Shown here: positions 22,437 to 30,746 of the stretch, piece after piece
Layout: each line of letters opens with the position of its first letter
Numbering within the stretch: position 1 is the first letter of the stretch
Assembly (NCBI RefSeq): GCF_040274945.1
Contig: NZ_JBEMAR010000008.1
Location: 75,142-139,141 of the forward strand
Source: Carnobacterium_B sp040274945
GTDB lineage: Bacteria; Bacillota; Bacilli; Lactobacillales; Carnobacteriaceae
DNA length: 64,000 nt
Direction: 5' to 3'
Notes under the pieces: generated by a model
The model's input: the letters and a program-made list of their open reading frames with translations, nothing else
Databases searched by the model: none
What the model was told of the DNA's origin: nothing
Position numbers and translations under genes: made by a program

Positions 22437-22464
22437 CCAAAACGTTGATGTATCAAGCTTTCAT
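22437..22464 (+). repeat. ACGTTGATATATCAAGC element, copy 3
   Basis: AACGTTGATGTATCAAGC followed by TTTCAT, one base different from copy 2. Confidence 0.6.
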
Positions 22465-22508
22465 TGAGTTTTCATCCCGAAACTCACCCCTGAAATTGTT
22501 ATTTTAAA

Positions 22509-22525
22509 ATGTGAAAAATTCACAA
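22509..22525. promoter_or_regulatory. Rex-like palindrome
   Basis: ATGTGAAAAATTCACAA, arms intact but a 3-base spacer. Confidence 0.35.
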
Positions 22526-22734
22526 GCCATCCCAAAATGAGGGGATTATGAGAAAGGAGGTGTTATTTTTTGGCCGGTCGCGAGCGGCCGGAACCTAGCC
22601 TCTGCGACACCACCACGCTAACTTTTTCTTATGTTAAACGAGCTGCTTCAAAAGCTGGGAGTTTGGCCCACTACCCACCCCCTCTTGATTTATTTAGAAT
22701 AATATGTTACAATATAAAAAAAGACCTTTTTAAG

Positions 22735-22775
22735 GTCCGGTAAAACAAAAAAAGGCCTAGCGGCCTTCTATAATA
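22735..22775 (-). terminator. Terminator of minus-strand unit
   Basis: AAGGCCGCTAGGCCTT followed by a T-run on the minus strand, overlapping the stop of the 397-residue gene; a second stem (GACCTT/AAGGTC) just beyond faces the other way. Confidence 0.8.
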
Positions 22776-23950
22776 TAATCTAGCATATCGTTGCGTAATC
22801 TGTCTTTGTCTAGGTTAGGTAGCTTCTCTAGCAGGAAGTTATAGTTATCTTCTAACGTATCGACAATATTATCTTCTAAGCAATTGAAGATACCCTCATG
22901 TCTATCATATACGCTTACACTACTTTCGAAATCAACCCAACCGATGCACTGCTCACCATAGTCTGATCTCCGTGGGTCCATACAGGTGGCAAAGAGACCT
23001 AGCTGCAAACTGTCATTAAAGAATATAACAGGATAGGTACTGATACCAGGGAACTTCTTCCGACTGTTGTAATGAGGTTGTTGCGTAGAAACACCAACAG
23101 TACATTGAAAAGTAATTTCTTCTTCTAATTCCTCACTGCTACCTTCGGGATCATGATCTAGACGACGTTCCATCTCGGCAAAAGCTTCTCTAAGGTTTAG
23201 CGCCTTATTGCTTCTCATATCCCTAACAAATTCAGATGGATCAGAGTCACTCCATCGATAATGTCCGTAGGTTTTCTTCCGTGCAAGATGACTTAGAATA
23301 GGCAAGCTGCCACGAACTGATAATGGGTCCGATCCATTAGTTTCAAATACCATACGTCTGAAATCATCATGGATGTAGCTACCCCTAGCGTTCATAACAT
23401 GCCTTAGACAAGAGTTTGAGTTAATTTGGTAGTCAAGGTAGTAGTGGTACATCAAAGATGAGAGAATAAACTCGTTAGAATCGAAGATAGGTAATGACAG
23501 CATCTTTTGGGCTGCTCTTTGTAGATAGGTAATGCAATCCATGACAAAGAAGTATGTTGATTCAGGTGTATGCTTTTCAGTATTTTCTTTATATGAATCA
23601 AATAGAGCAGATAGACCAAAAACTCTTACTGCATTATAGTTACGGCTAGTGTCAACTTTCAACAATAGATATCCATGCTCCATAGTATAAACCCAGTCTA
23701 AGCCGTAGGCATCTGTTTTGAACTGAGGGAGATCAAATGATGAATCATATTTCCAGTAGATTACTTCCATCGCATTACGAAATCTGCCAAAGGCATTCCA
23801 TGAGTCTTCAAAGATTTCATAGGACTTAGCGATATTCAAAATCTGTTCCCGTCCATCTTTAGTTGTACTGTTGTCTATAATCTCTGTTGAGATTGATTCT
23901 AATAATGAGATTTGGTTTTTAAGTTCCTTCAGTTTATCGTGTATATTCAA
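22757..23950 (-). CDS. Large protein of unknown function
   Basis: 397 residues, TTG start behind GGGAG. Helical N-terminal ~260 residues, an acidic segment (EGSSEELEEE ~277), then a beta-rich C-terminal domain. No family recognised. It sits alone downstream of the 488-residue gene and forms a unit with it. Gene length and solubility suggest a virion or host-interaction protein; GC content is higher than in the nearby cassette. Confidence 0.7.
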   Translation of the reverse strand: MNIHDKLKELKNQISLLESISTEIIDNSTTKDGREQILNIAKSYEIFEDSWNAFGRFRNAMEVIYWKYDSSFDLPQFKTDAYGLDWVYTMEHGYLLLKVDTSRNYNAVRVFGLSALFDSYKENTEKHTPESTYFFVMDCITYLQRAAQKMLSLPIFDSNEFILSSLMYHYYLDYQINSNSCLRHVMNARGSYIHDDFRRMVFETNGSDPLSVRGSLPILSHLARKKTYGHYRWSDSDPSEFVRDMRSNKALNLREAFAEMERRLDHDPEGSSEELEEEITFQCTVGVSTQQPHYNSRKKFPGISTYPVIFFNDSLQLGLFATCMDPRRSDYGEQCIGWVDFESSVSVYDRHEGIFNCLEDNIVDTLEDNYNFLLEKLPNLDKDRLRNDMLDYIIEGR

Positions 23951-24059
23951 AATGATAACTCCCTTCCATAATTTGAAAATCGAAAATCGAAATTCATTTT
24001 CCTAAAACTAAGTGCCCAAGAGAGAAGAAGAACTAGGCCCCCTTGGGGAGGGCCCCCTA

Positions 24060-25526
24060 TTAAAAGAGGTTTTCTTCTGCTATGCTTCTGGCCTGGGCCA
24101 TGGCTTCAGCAAGCCGTTCGTCACGAATGCGTTCTGCTGATCTAAGAGAGTCAACAAGAAGATCGACATCGCTTGGTTCATACTTAACCTCGACGGTGGC
24201 TCCTTCTTTAGCTTCTTTAGCAGCTCGTTGCTCTGCAGCATGGAGACCATGATTCTTATAGACTTCTTTTGTTTTATCTTCAATCATATTAGCACTTCCT
24301 ACTCTTGAATCGAAGCTAAACAGATCAAGATCAATCAGACTAGGATCAACATCATAGCCATCATTAACTTCATCATCTTTAGGCAAGTCCATACGTCTTG
24401 CAATGTCAACAGCAGACTCAGCGTCTAAATGTTTGAAAGTCTTTTCTAGGTGAGAAACAAAGTCTTTTTCAAAATGAATATATGTGAAAGCACGAGATCC
24501 ATAAGTGAATGGACAAATATCATTGAATCTAATGCCCTTGAAATTTGTACTTACCATAGGAGGACGAGTTCTCATATAATTATCATTATTTACTACTCGC
24601 TCCATCTTATTCATGTCATAATTGTGGAAATCTTCTGGTTGTCTACCAACACGATATGAAAGATGATCGGAAATATCCTTTTCAAGGAAGCCTTCTCCTT
24701 TAAGTTCATAGAGTTTAAAGGCTTCTAGCACTTTATAGTATTCTTCATACCGCTCTTGTCCATGACAGGATAGGTAGTCTTCCCCATATTGTGTAAGTTT
24801 ATTATGTTGGATAGTAGCTACCGGAACCTCTAGTTGACCAATTTTTTTATTTTCTGGATACAAAATAGTAGCTAATTCCTTATTGAAAGCAGGCTGATTG
24901 CCCTTAATAGCTTTTTGGATATACATCAAGCGTCTAATAAAATCATTTTTGTAATAATAGGGGTCTGTCACCACTCTAGTAAACAAAAGAGTATTGGCAA
25001 AGGCGAACACTGCTTCAGCAGCTTCGTCTTCATCATCAAAACGAATAATAGGTATAGACATCAAAGTTTTTGATACTATTGCCCAAGCAAACAAAATTTC
25101 GTCCATTGTACGTCTAATTGCTGCTTCTTCATCCCTAGGAGGTGTCATAGTCCAAGAAGATGGATAGTAATAATCAATACTGATATTAGTAGTAGTTAGA
25201 GTTTGTTCATTGTTGAATCTAAAGAATACTGGATCAGCCTCTCGTGATACATAGAATTGAACATCGGCTGGATCTGCATTAAAAAAAGTTTCAAATGTGC
25301 TAGTGCCATGATATGAAGTATCTTGAATAGAATCGACTTGCACTGAAAAACTTAAATCAGGAGAAGCTTTTTTGATCATTTTGGAAATGGTATTTGAGAT
25401 AATCACATGTAACTCAGGACTTAACTTAACATGAGTTGTTTGCTCTACTAAAGCGATAGGTGACTCCTCATGTACAGTTTCGATAAAGGTTTCTAAGACC
25501 TCTGACTTGGTAAATTTACGAATCAT
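24060..25526 (-). CDS. Large protein of unknown function
   Basis: 488 residues from ATG behind AAAGGAGTG. Mixed fold with a beta-rich region at ~55-120, helical middle, an Asp-rich segment (DDEVNDGYDVDPSLIDLDLFSFD) and an Ala/Glu/Arg-rich C-terminal helix like those of structural or scaffolding proteins. Own promoter at 25564-25592. Function unknown. Confidence 0.75.
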   Translation of the reverse strand: MIRKFTKSEVLETFIETVHEESPIALVEQTTHVKLSPELHVIISNTISKMIKKASPDLSFSVQVDSIQDTSYHGTSTFETFFNADPADVQFYVSREADPVFFRFNNEQTLTTTNISIDYYYPSSWTMTPPRDEEAAIRRTMDEILFAWAIVSKTLMSIPIIRFDDEDEAAEAVFAFANTLLFTRVVTDPYYYKNDFIRRLMYIQKAIKGNQPAFNKELATILYPENKKIGQLEVPVATIQHNKLTQYGEDYLSCHGQERYEEYYKVLEAFKLYELKGEGFLEKDISDHLSYRVGRQPEDFHNYDMNKMERVVNNDNYMRTRPPMVSTNFKGIRFNDICPFTYGSRAFTYIHFEKDFVSHLEKTFKHLDAESAVDIARRMDLPKDDEVNDGYDVDPSLIDLDLFSFDSRVGSANMIEDKTKEVYKNHGLHAAEQRAAKEAKEGATVEVKYEPSDVDLLVDSLRSAERIRDERLAEAMAQARSIAEENLF

Positions 25527-25563
25527 TCAAAAAGCACTCCTTTTCATTTCTTACTATATATAT

Positions 25564-25592
25564 ATTATACCATTTTGTATAAAAATTTTCAA
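25564..25592 (-). promoter_or_regulatory. Promoter (minus strand)
   Basis: TTGAAA, 17 bases, TATAAT on the minus strand upstream of the 488-residue gene. Confidence 0.8.
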
Positions 25593-25594
25593 AT

Positions 25595-25829
25595 ATGTAT
25601 GGGGAAATAGGCGGTCGCATATTATCGTGTCCAGGAGGAGGTCAGTGCTACGTGAAAGGTGCTGAAAGGGTGCGCCACATAACTCCGCTACTTTCTGCTA
25701 CTTTTCAACTCTTTTGGTCTCTTTTTCCGTTAAATCCCATCCCTTACCTAGCCTACGACCGTGTAACACGGCATCTTTCCCCAGGTTTTTCCGTGTATTA
25801 GACGGAAATCTTATTTCTTTTCTTTCCCC
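25595..25829. other. Gene-free gap
   Basis: About 235 bases, locally richer in G+C (AGGAGGAGG, CCGTGTAACACGG palindrome at 25749-25761). A 68-codon plus-strand frame here has no ribosome site and no promoter. Nothing else recognised. Confidence 0.4.
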
Positions 25830-26369
25830 TTAAAAAAGGTCCAACGGCAAGGTTTTATCGTCTAGTAGGTCCCTAAGCTTAGGATATACCTTCTCTAATT
25901 TAACAGCATCGTTTAAAACATCAGCAGCTTCTTCAATTTTATCTAGCATTTCGTCCATTGTATATCCTTCAATTACTATCTTAAACTTCGGTTCAGCATC
26001 CGTAAGAATAAAGTGACTCGACATATAGAAACGAGCATCCCCATCATCATCGTTAGCAACTTTTACAAAAGATTTACCTATATCTTCCAGCTCTTTTAAA
26101 ACCTTATAAGTCTTCCCAACTGTAAGATTTACTGCAGGTACTTTACAGATAACCATATCATTTTCCTTGAATTTAAACAATTTAAAATATTCATCTCTAT
26201 AAGAAACTGTATTTCCATTGTCATCTGTAAGTATTATATATTTCCATGAACAAACATCATCTTCTGAAGTATCTAATACTTCATAGGCCTTATGCAAGGT
26301 AAAAGGCCATCCTTCTTGATAATTAGCTTCAACACATTCAACTAAATCACCTTTTTTAAATTCTGTCAT
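25830..26369 (-). CDS. Two-domain SH3/KOW-like protein
   Basis: 179 residues from ATG 26369 (behind AAAGGTTGGGG). Two successive 'FKKGDLVECVEAN...', 'FKENDMVICKVPAVNLTVGKTYKVL' units look like tandem small beta-barrels (SH3/KOW-type), followed by a helical tail. Such domains bind RNA or proteins. The start overlaps the stop of the preceding gene (coupled). Confidence 0.6.
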   Translation of the reverse strand: MTEFKKGDLVECVEANYQEGWPFTLHKAYEVLDTSEDDVCSWKYIILTDDNGNTVSYRDEYFKLFKFKENDMVICKVPAVNLTVGKTYKVLKELEDIGKSFVKVANDDDGDARFYMSSHFILTDAEPKFKIVIEGYTMDEMLDKIEEAADVLNDAVKLEKVYPKLRDLLDDKTLPLDLF

Positions 26370-26788
26370 ACTATACCCCAACCTTTCATTTCTTGTTCAC
26401 TTAATACTTTCAAGGCAGCATATTCTTGCTCATAAAGTCGATCATAACCATCAACTTCAGAATAATCTTCCGCAAGAGAACTTAATACTGAAGCAATCTC
26501 TTTAGCACTATGGGAACCCGAAATTCTTAATAAAGCAATTTTTTCAAAAGCTGCTTTTAAATTTGAATCCCGACTAATTTCTTGTTTAACTTCATTTAGC
26601 TTTGAATTAGTTGAATCCCACAAAAGAGTTAAATCAGTCCATGGCTTGACCATTTCCTTAGTCTTTCTTACAATTTCTTCAATTTGTTGTAGCGAACTTA
26701 GCTGGATAGTCTTGCCTTTCTTTTCTAGTACATCTAACACATATCCTAATGATTGTACTATAAACTCTCTATCATGTTGATTTAACAT
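26366..26788 (-). CDS. Helical protein, unknown
   Basis: 140 residues from ATG 26788 behind AGGAGG; all-helical with heptad-like Leu/Ile spacing. Member of an operon running from 27411 to 25830. Confidence 0.65.
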   Translation of the reverse strand: MLNQHDREFIVQSLGYVLDVLEKKGKTIQLSSLQQIEEIVRKTKEMVKPWTDLTLLWDSTNSKLNEVKQEISRDSNLKAAFEKIALLRISGSHSAKEIASVLSSLAEDYSEVDGYDRLYEQEYAALKVLSEQEMKGWGIV

Positions 26789-26798
26789 AATCTTCCTC

Positions 26799-27242
26799 CT
26801 ACCCGAATACTCCATAGCCAACACTAATATTCAAATCTCCCCAGTAACCAAACAAATAAGGTATCTTATCATTAACACGCTTATATTCAAGATCTGGCAA
26901 TGAAATCTTAACAAACTCCATGAACAATACAGCAGCTTCTTCAGCATCGAAGTAATAATTACCTAAAAAATTATCAAATAATTCAAGATCAACTCCATGC
27001 TGAGACAAGATATCAGCTACTTCTTTATTTATTTTATTATCGTCCCAACTATTAATCAATCGAATAGGATTGGACCCTATCATATCATTGCTATCAAAAG
27101 TCATATTCAATAACTCAGTAGTCTTATGATAGGCATCAATAATTTCTTCCTTAGATTTATTCATTTCCATTGTGATATTCTCTGACTGACTATGCCCATC
27201 CTTCGACCAGTCTCCGATAGGTAATACATAAGTATATTCCAT
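26799..27242 (-). CDS. Acidic protein, unknown
   Basis: 147 residues from ATG 27242 behind GAGGAGG; acidic, with aromatic C-terminus (YLFGYWGDLNISVGYGVFG). No family recognised. Confidence 0.65.
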   Translation of the reverse strand: MEYTYVLPIGDWSKDGHSQSENITMEMNKSKEEIIDAYHKTTELLNMTFDSNDMIGSNPIRLINSWDDNKINKEVADILSQHGVDLELFDNFLGNYYFDAEEAAVLFMEFVKISLPDLEYKRVNDKIPYLFGYWGDLNISVGYGVFG

Positions 27243-27243
27243 A

Positions 27244-27411
27244 TTAGGCCTCCTCTGCGCTAACGACTTCAAAATAAGAATCAGGTGCCGCAACAATATT
27301 TTCATTTGTTATTTCATAAGAACTCATTCCATAGACCTCTTCTAAAGAATCAGCTTGAACAGCGATTGTTGTTGTAGTTACCTCACGAATCTCTACATGA
27401 TAAGTGTTCAT
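27244..27411 (-). CDS. DpnD/PcfM-like small protein
   Basis: 55 residues, ATG behind AGAAAGGAAG. 'YHVEIREVTTTTIAVQADSLEEVYGM...' is the short beta-beta-alpha pattern of DpnD/PcfM N-terminal domains, common on mobile elements of Lactobacillales; function there is unknown. Its stop is 1 base before the next start. Confidence 0.6.
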   Translation of the reverse strand: MNTYHVEIREVTTTTIAVQADSLEEVYGMSSYEITNENIVAAPDSYFEVVSAEEA

Positions 27412-27484
27412 CAAAATCTTCCTTTCTTATTTAACTCTATAATTAATTATATCATTTTAAAAACAAAAAAACAAGTAAGTATTT

Positions 27485-28060
27485 CTACTTACCTGTCTCT
27501 CTGTACTCATATTGTTTAAATATATCGTCCATGGTCAACTCATAATCTCGGCGAACACTATTTAAAGGAATATTGAAATATCTATTTTCATCTGTCTTTA
27601 AATAATCATCCAACAAGAATACCCAACGTGCCACAAAACTCCATAATGGCGAAGTCATATCAATTACCTCATAGTTATATGTGAACGAAGGAACATCTGT
27701 ATCGGCGCTCTCTTTAACCTTTGTATCAGTCGCAGGAGCTGTCTTAATAACAAACGAGCCATTTTCATCCCTCACTATATAATTATAAACTCTTTCGCCA
27801 GGTTCACCACTAATCGTAACGTATGTTGGAATATCCGAATCATCAAGTTTTATTTCTACCAATGGTGTTTGTTCATATACCTCTCGTGAAGGCAGTAATG
27901 CTATCATGGCCCAGGCAGTAAATACTATAAATACAAATGTAAATATAAACATCGTTATAGTAGCTACTATATAATCGAGGCCTTTATCAAACCCACCCAC
28001 CGAACGAACGTTTTTCAATGTCATATAAAATATGAACGCTGCAAAAGCAAGATATATCAT
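27485..28060 (-). CDS. Membrane protein, unknown
   Basis: 191 residues. Transmembrane helices at ~1-15 and 29-53, then an extracytoplasmic domain with 'VRDENGSFVIKTAP', also seen in altered form in 33233-33700 ('IKDNEGAYRVSTAP') and near 12578. This suggests a small phage family of membrane-anchored beta domains. ATG behind GGAGG. Confidence 0.7.
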   Translation of the reverse strand: MIYLAFAAFIFYMTLKNVRSVGGFDKGLDYIVATITMFIFTFVFIVFTAWAMIALLPSREVYEQTPLVEIKLDDSDIPTYVTISGEPGERVYNYIVRDENGSFVIKTAPATDTKVKESADTDVPSFTYNYEVIDMTSPLWSFVARWVFLLDDYLKTDENRYFNIPLNSVRRDYELTMDDIFKQYEYRETGK

Positions 28061-28079
28061 TTGGCAGACCTCCTTTTCA

Positions 28080-28284
28080 ACCTCAATAACAATGGAGGAC
28101 TAGAAACATAAACTTTTTAACCGCCGGCGCCAACGTAAGAGTAATATTTAACGAGCGTTAGCGAGTTAAATATTACGATATAATGTAGTACGAGGCGTAG
28201 CCGAGTATAATATAATTTAAGCGAAGTTTCTTTTACAAAACACGTGTTTTAGTGCGAAAAAAATTATGCCTACTTTTTTGACCA
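28080..28284. other. Gap with long inverted repeat
   Basis: GTAATATTTAAC and GTTAAATATTAC form a 12-base-pair stem around GAGCGTTAGCGA (28139-28174); a second GC-rich stem-like unit (GAGGCGTAGCCGAG) follows at 28190-28203. No gene. Possibly mRNA-stabilising or terminating structure for the HNH gene. Confidence 0.5.
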
Positions 28285-28785
28285 TCACCAATGAACTGTA
28301 AAATAGTCTATATCATCCTCATAGATCTCTCTGAAAGTAGACACCCAGAGATCGTCTCCAACTACTCCCCATTTTAAACCATGGTGGCTATGAGCTGCAC
28401 CTCGTGTAACTTCACCAACACGACTAGGTATATGATTGTCATATTTTACAATTTCTTGAGCCGCATATACACGCACTAACTCATCATCTTTAGTATAAGA
28501 ATAAACAGCTTTATACTTCTTAAATAAAGTATTAGGACTTCTATAATTAAGATTTTCTTTGGTTGTTAACCATTCAAGATTTGTTGCTCTGTTATTACTA
28601 GGATTACAATCAATATGATTTGCTACCATTCCTTCTTGATATCCTTCTACAAAAGCTGATGCAACCAACCTATGGACCATTTCTAATTTAGATGCTAGTT
28701 TACTGTTTCTTATTTGTACTCGATAATAACCAAGTCCATCACTAGATTCTCGTTGTGATAAAATACGCCCTGTTTTTATATCCAT
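28285..28785 (-). CDS. HNH homing-type endonuclease (NUMOD4-HNH)
   Basis: 166 residues from the first ATG; HNH core 'HRLVASAFVEGYQEGMVANH', 'DCNPSNNRATNLEWLTTKEN' complete, followed by a C-terminal DNA-binding part. The frame stays open for 29 codons upstream and encodes an intact NUMOD4 DNA-binding motif (EEWRPFGPPYEDITEGYLVS, then NLGRI), with GGAGGTG 7 bases before an ATC at 28870-28872. So translation may begin at that ATC, giving ~195 residues. Free-standing phage HNH endonucleases of this type are mobile. Confidence 0.85.
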   Translation of the reverse strand: MDIKTGRILSQRESSDGLGYYRVQIRNSKLASKLEMVHRLVASAFVEGYQEGMVANHIDCNPSNNRATNLEWLTTKENLNYRSPNTLFKKYKAVYSYTKDDELVRVYAAQEIVKYDNHIPSRVGEVTRGAAHSHHGLKWGVVGDDLWVSTFREIYEDDIDYFTVHW

Positions 28786-28928
28786 GATCCTACCAAGATT
28801 ACTAACTAAATATCCCTCGGTGATATCCTCGTAAGGAGGACCAAAAGGTCTCCATTCTTCTAATTCTTCGATAAAATCACCTCCTTTTATACAAATTTGA
28901 TGTCAATCCGTCAAATTTTTTTCGTTGC

Positions 28929-29150
28929 TCATCCCAAAAAGAGATCTGCAATATATTCTATAATAAACATTACCAAAAATATAAATAAAAATAAACCAAC
29001 TAAAGAGACCAAAAATGTTAGGATAGGAAGGCTAAGAAGTGCAACTAACCCAATTAAAAATACGAGAACAGTACCTATTGCTAGTATAGCAACCCAGATA
29101 ATAAATAAAGCAAGTGTGTTTTTAAATGCGTCTTTCAATCTTTCTTTCAT
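28929..29150 (-). CDS. Small two-helix membrane protein
   Basis: 73 residues, two long hydrophobic helices (~12-35 and 38-68) after a charged start; ATG behind AAGGAGGAG. Last of a run of tiny membrane-protein genes reading from 30573 to here. Confidence 0.7.
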   Translation of the reverse strand: MKERLKDAFKNTLALFIIWVAILAIGTVLVFLIGLVALLSLPILTFLVSLVGLFLFIFLVMFIIEYIADLFLG

Positions 29151-29311
29151 ATGTCCTGACTCTCCTCCTTGTATACCATAAAGGCTAAAACAACAACTGT
29201 CAACATTAAACCTGGGATAACCCCCAAGAGTGCGATCAATATGGGCGCAATTAGTACGGTGATGGCTCCGACGATGATGATCATCAATATGTGTAAAACT
29301 GTTTTATTCAA
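29147..29311 (-). CDS. Tiny membrane protein
   Basis: 54 residues, TTG start behind AGGGGGGAG; two hydrophobic helices; overlaps the next ATG (ATGA). Confidence 0.6.
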   Translation of the reverse strand: MNKTVLHILMIIIVGAITVLIAPILIALLGVIPGLMLTVVVLAFMVYKEESQDI

Positions 29312-29324
29312 ATTGGCTCCCCCC

Positions 29325-29480
29325 CTAATGAGTGAACATAGAAATTACTATTCCAATAAATAAACTTACAAAAAGACTTACCGCTATATTCGCCACAATA
29401 CCAATAACACCAAGCCATATCATGGCCCATCCGTAATAATACCATTCTTTGGAACTTATCCTTTTAATGCGCTTGAACAT
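29325..29480 (-). CDS. Tiny membrane protein
   Basis: 51 residues, ATG behind GAGGTTGACC; basic N-terminus (FKRIKR), one or two hydrophobic helices. Confidence 0.6.
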   Translation of the reverse strand: MFKRIKRISSKEWYYYGWAMIWLGVIGIVANIAVSLFVSLFIGIVISMFTH

Positions 29481-29483
29481 GGG

Positions 29484-29648
29484 TCAACCTCCTCGCTTTC
29501 TTGCATCAATGTAAAACATTATTAAAAAAGCAGTAGTTACTGGTAAGCTAATTATTACTGGTATTTCTAAGAGAAGACAAGAAATACCAAATATGACTAG
29601 CGTCACTCCACCTAAGAACAAATCTATAGCTTTTATCTTATTGAACAT
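29484..29648 (-). CDS. Tiny membrane protein
   Basis: 54 residues from ATG 29648 behind AGGAGG (a longer frame to 29690 lacks a ribosome site). Two hydrophobic helices and a basic end (DARKRGG). Confidence 0.6.
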   Translation of the reverse strand: MFNKIKAIDLFLGGVTLVIFGISCLLLEIPVIISLPVTTAFLIMFYIDARKRGG

Positions 29649-29658
29649 GGATAACCTC

Positions 29659-29721
29659 CTAGATCGCTTTCTTCTGTAAATAAAATTCATCTAAGTTAAT
29701 ATTTGTTTTTTCTTTTTCCAT
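29659..29721 (-). CDS. Possible 20-residue leader peptide
   Basis: Frame of 20 codons with GAGGAG 8 bases upstream, ending just at the ribosome site of the next gene; acts either as a coupling peptide or not at all. Confidence 0.3.
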   Translation of the reverse strand: MEKEKTNINLDEFYLQKKAI

Positions 29722-29866
29722 TTTGATACTCCTCTTCTCCATCGAAATATGAAAATAATGCTGCTGTAATAAACGAAATTAATACTGGAATTGGCTCAAA
29801 ATATAACATAGTAAGCAGAATGATTACTGCTAAGACAATAAAGAAAATATTTGTGAATTTGTTCAT
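29696..29866 (-). CDS. Tiny membrane protein
   Basis: 56 residues, two hydrophobic segments (~7-22, 25-40) and a charged tail; ATG behind GAGAGGCG. Confidence 0.55.
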   Translation of the reverse strand: MNKFTNIFFIVLAVIILLTMLYFEPIPVLISFITAALFSYFDGEEEYQNGKRKNKY

Positions 29867-29867
29867 T

Positions 29868-30065
29868 CTAACGCCTCTCTTGTTCTATAATATCAATAAC
29901 TAAATATATAATACCTATCATCATTAAAAACAACATACCATGAGCGATGAAAGAAAGTATAGCTGCAATTAGACCGGTTAGCAATAATGATGAAAAATAG
30001 GCAACTGTTGCTACTGTACAGTAAATAAATAAAGAAATGAAGAATATTTTGTTCTTTTTACTCAT
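29868..30065 (-). CDS. Small two-helix membrane protein
   Basis: 65 residues; helices at ~7-28 and 33-58; ATG behind AAGGGAGGAG. Confidence 0.65.
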   Translation of the reverse strand: MSKKNKIFFISLFIYCTVATVAYFSSLLLTGLIAAILSFIAHGMLFLMMIGIIYLVIDIIEQERR

Positions 30066-30085
30066 AAAACTTCTCCTCCCTTTCT

Positions 30086-30244
30086 TTAAAAGAATAAATC
30101 TTCCATAATACAGAATCCAACAACCATAAATGATGCGAGTGCTATTGCCAAAGAAACGAGTCCAAAAGATGAAACTAATAACATGATAAAGCCTAATATA
30201 ATCATTACTGCTCCAATCAACATTAATTTTTGTCCAATAGTCAT
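30086..30244 (-). CDS. Tiny two-helix membrane protein
   Basis: 52 residues, nearly all hydrophobic; ATG behind AGAAGGAG. Confidence 0.6.
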   Translation of the reverse strand: MTIGQKLMLIGAVMIILGFIMLLVSSFGLVSLAIALASFMVVGFCIMEDLFF

Positions 30245-30248
30245 AATT

Positions 30249-30401
30249 CTAATCTCCTTCTTTCATTTTATCAACAATCACTATTAACAACCAAATAATC
30301 AAAAGAATAATCATCATAGGTAAGATTATGGATATAGCAGCAATAAGTACAACGATACCATACAACACTAATAATACGATTATAGCTAATATAATTTCCA
30401 T
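30249..30401 (-). CDS. Tiny two-helix membrane protein
   Basis: 50 residues, hydrophobic throughout with a charged end (DKMKEGD). Confidence 0.55.
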   Translation of the reverse strand: MEIILAIIVLLVLYGIVVLIAAISIILPMMIILLIIWLLIVIVDKMKEGD

Positions 30402-30402
30402 A

Positions 30403-30573
30403 TTAATAGTTCCCATTTAAGAAATCAGAAGTCTTTTCTCCTACATTAAGCAAGAAAAGCATTAAACAACAGAAGTAATAAGCTGTTTTTCTATACAAAA
30501 ACCAAATAGTCGAAAACAAAAATGCCAAAACTAACAAAGGTAAAAATAGAATTACTCTAGCAACTTTTTTCAT
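30403..30573 (-). CDS. Small two-helix membrane protein
   Basis: 56 residues from ATG 30573 (in-frame ATG at 30582 is too close to AAGGATGG). First gene of the tiny-membrane-protein run. Confidence 0.6.
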   Translation of the reverse strand: MKKVARVILFLPLLVLAFLFSTIWFLYRKTAYYFCCLMLFLLNVGEKTSDFLNGNY

Positions 30574-30746
30574 ATTAATCATCCATCCTTTTTATAATTT
30601 TTATTATTTAACTTTATAATATATTATAACATCTTTAACGTAAAAAATCAACTAGGCGCTATACATTTCTGTATAATTATATGGGCATTTAACTAGATTC
30701 AACCCTATTTATCTTTGATATAGCTTGAAGGATGGTGATAAAAATA

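Larger units (their letters stand above)
22280..22735. promoter_or_regulatory. Gene-free operator-rich region 3
   Basis: Convergent gap of ~450 bases with one AATAACAnnTGTTATT palindrome, two Rex-like sites, the third ACGTTGATATATCAAGC element and a GC-rich palindrome (GGCCGGTCGCGAGCGGCCGG at 22571-22590) preceded by GGAGGTGTTATTTTTT as in region 2. No gene seen. Confidence 0.55.

Noticed and set aside
19572..22464. TTGATATATCAA as a FabT operator
   Set aside because: Arms differ from the FabT motif I know (TTTGA...TCAAA) and the flanking conserved bases are unexplained, so I leave it unassigned.
24060..25526. Assigning a named virion function to the 488- and 397-residue proteins
   Set aside because: No family signature visible; length and composition alone are not enough.
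25595..25801. 68-codon plus-strand frame in the gap before 25830
   Set aside because: No promoter or ribosome site and on the wrong strand for the region.
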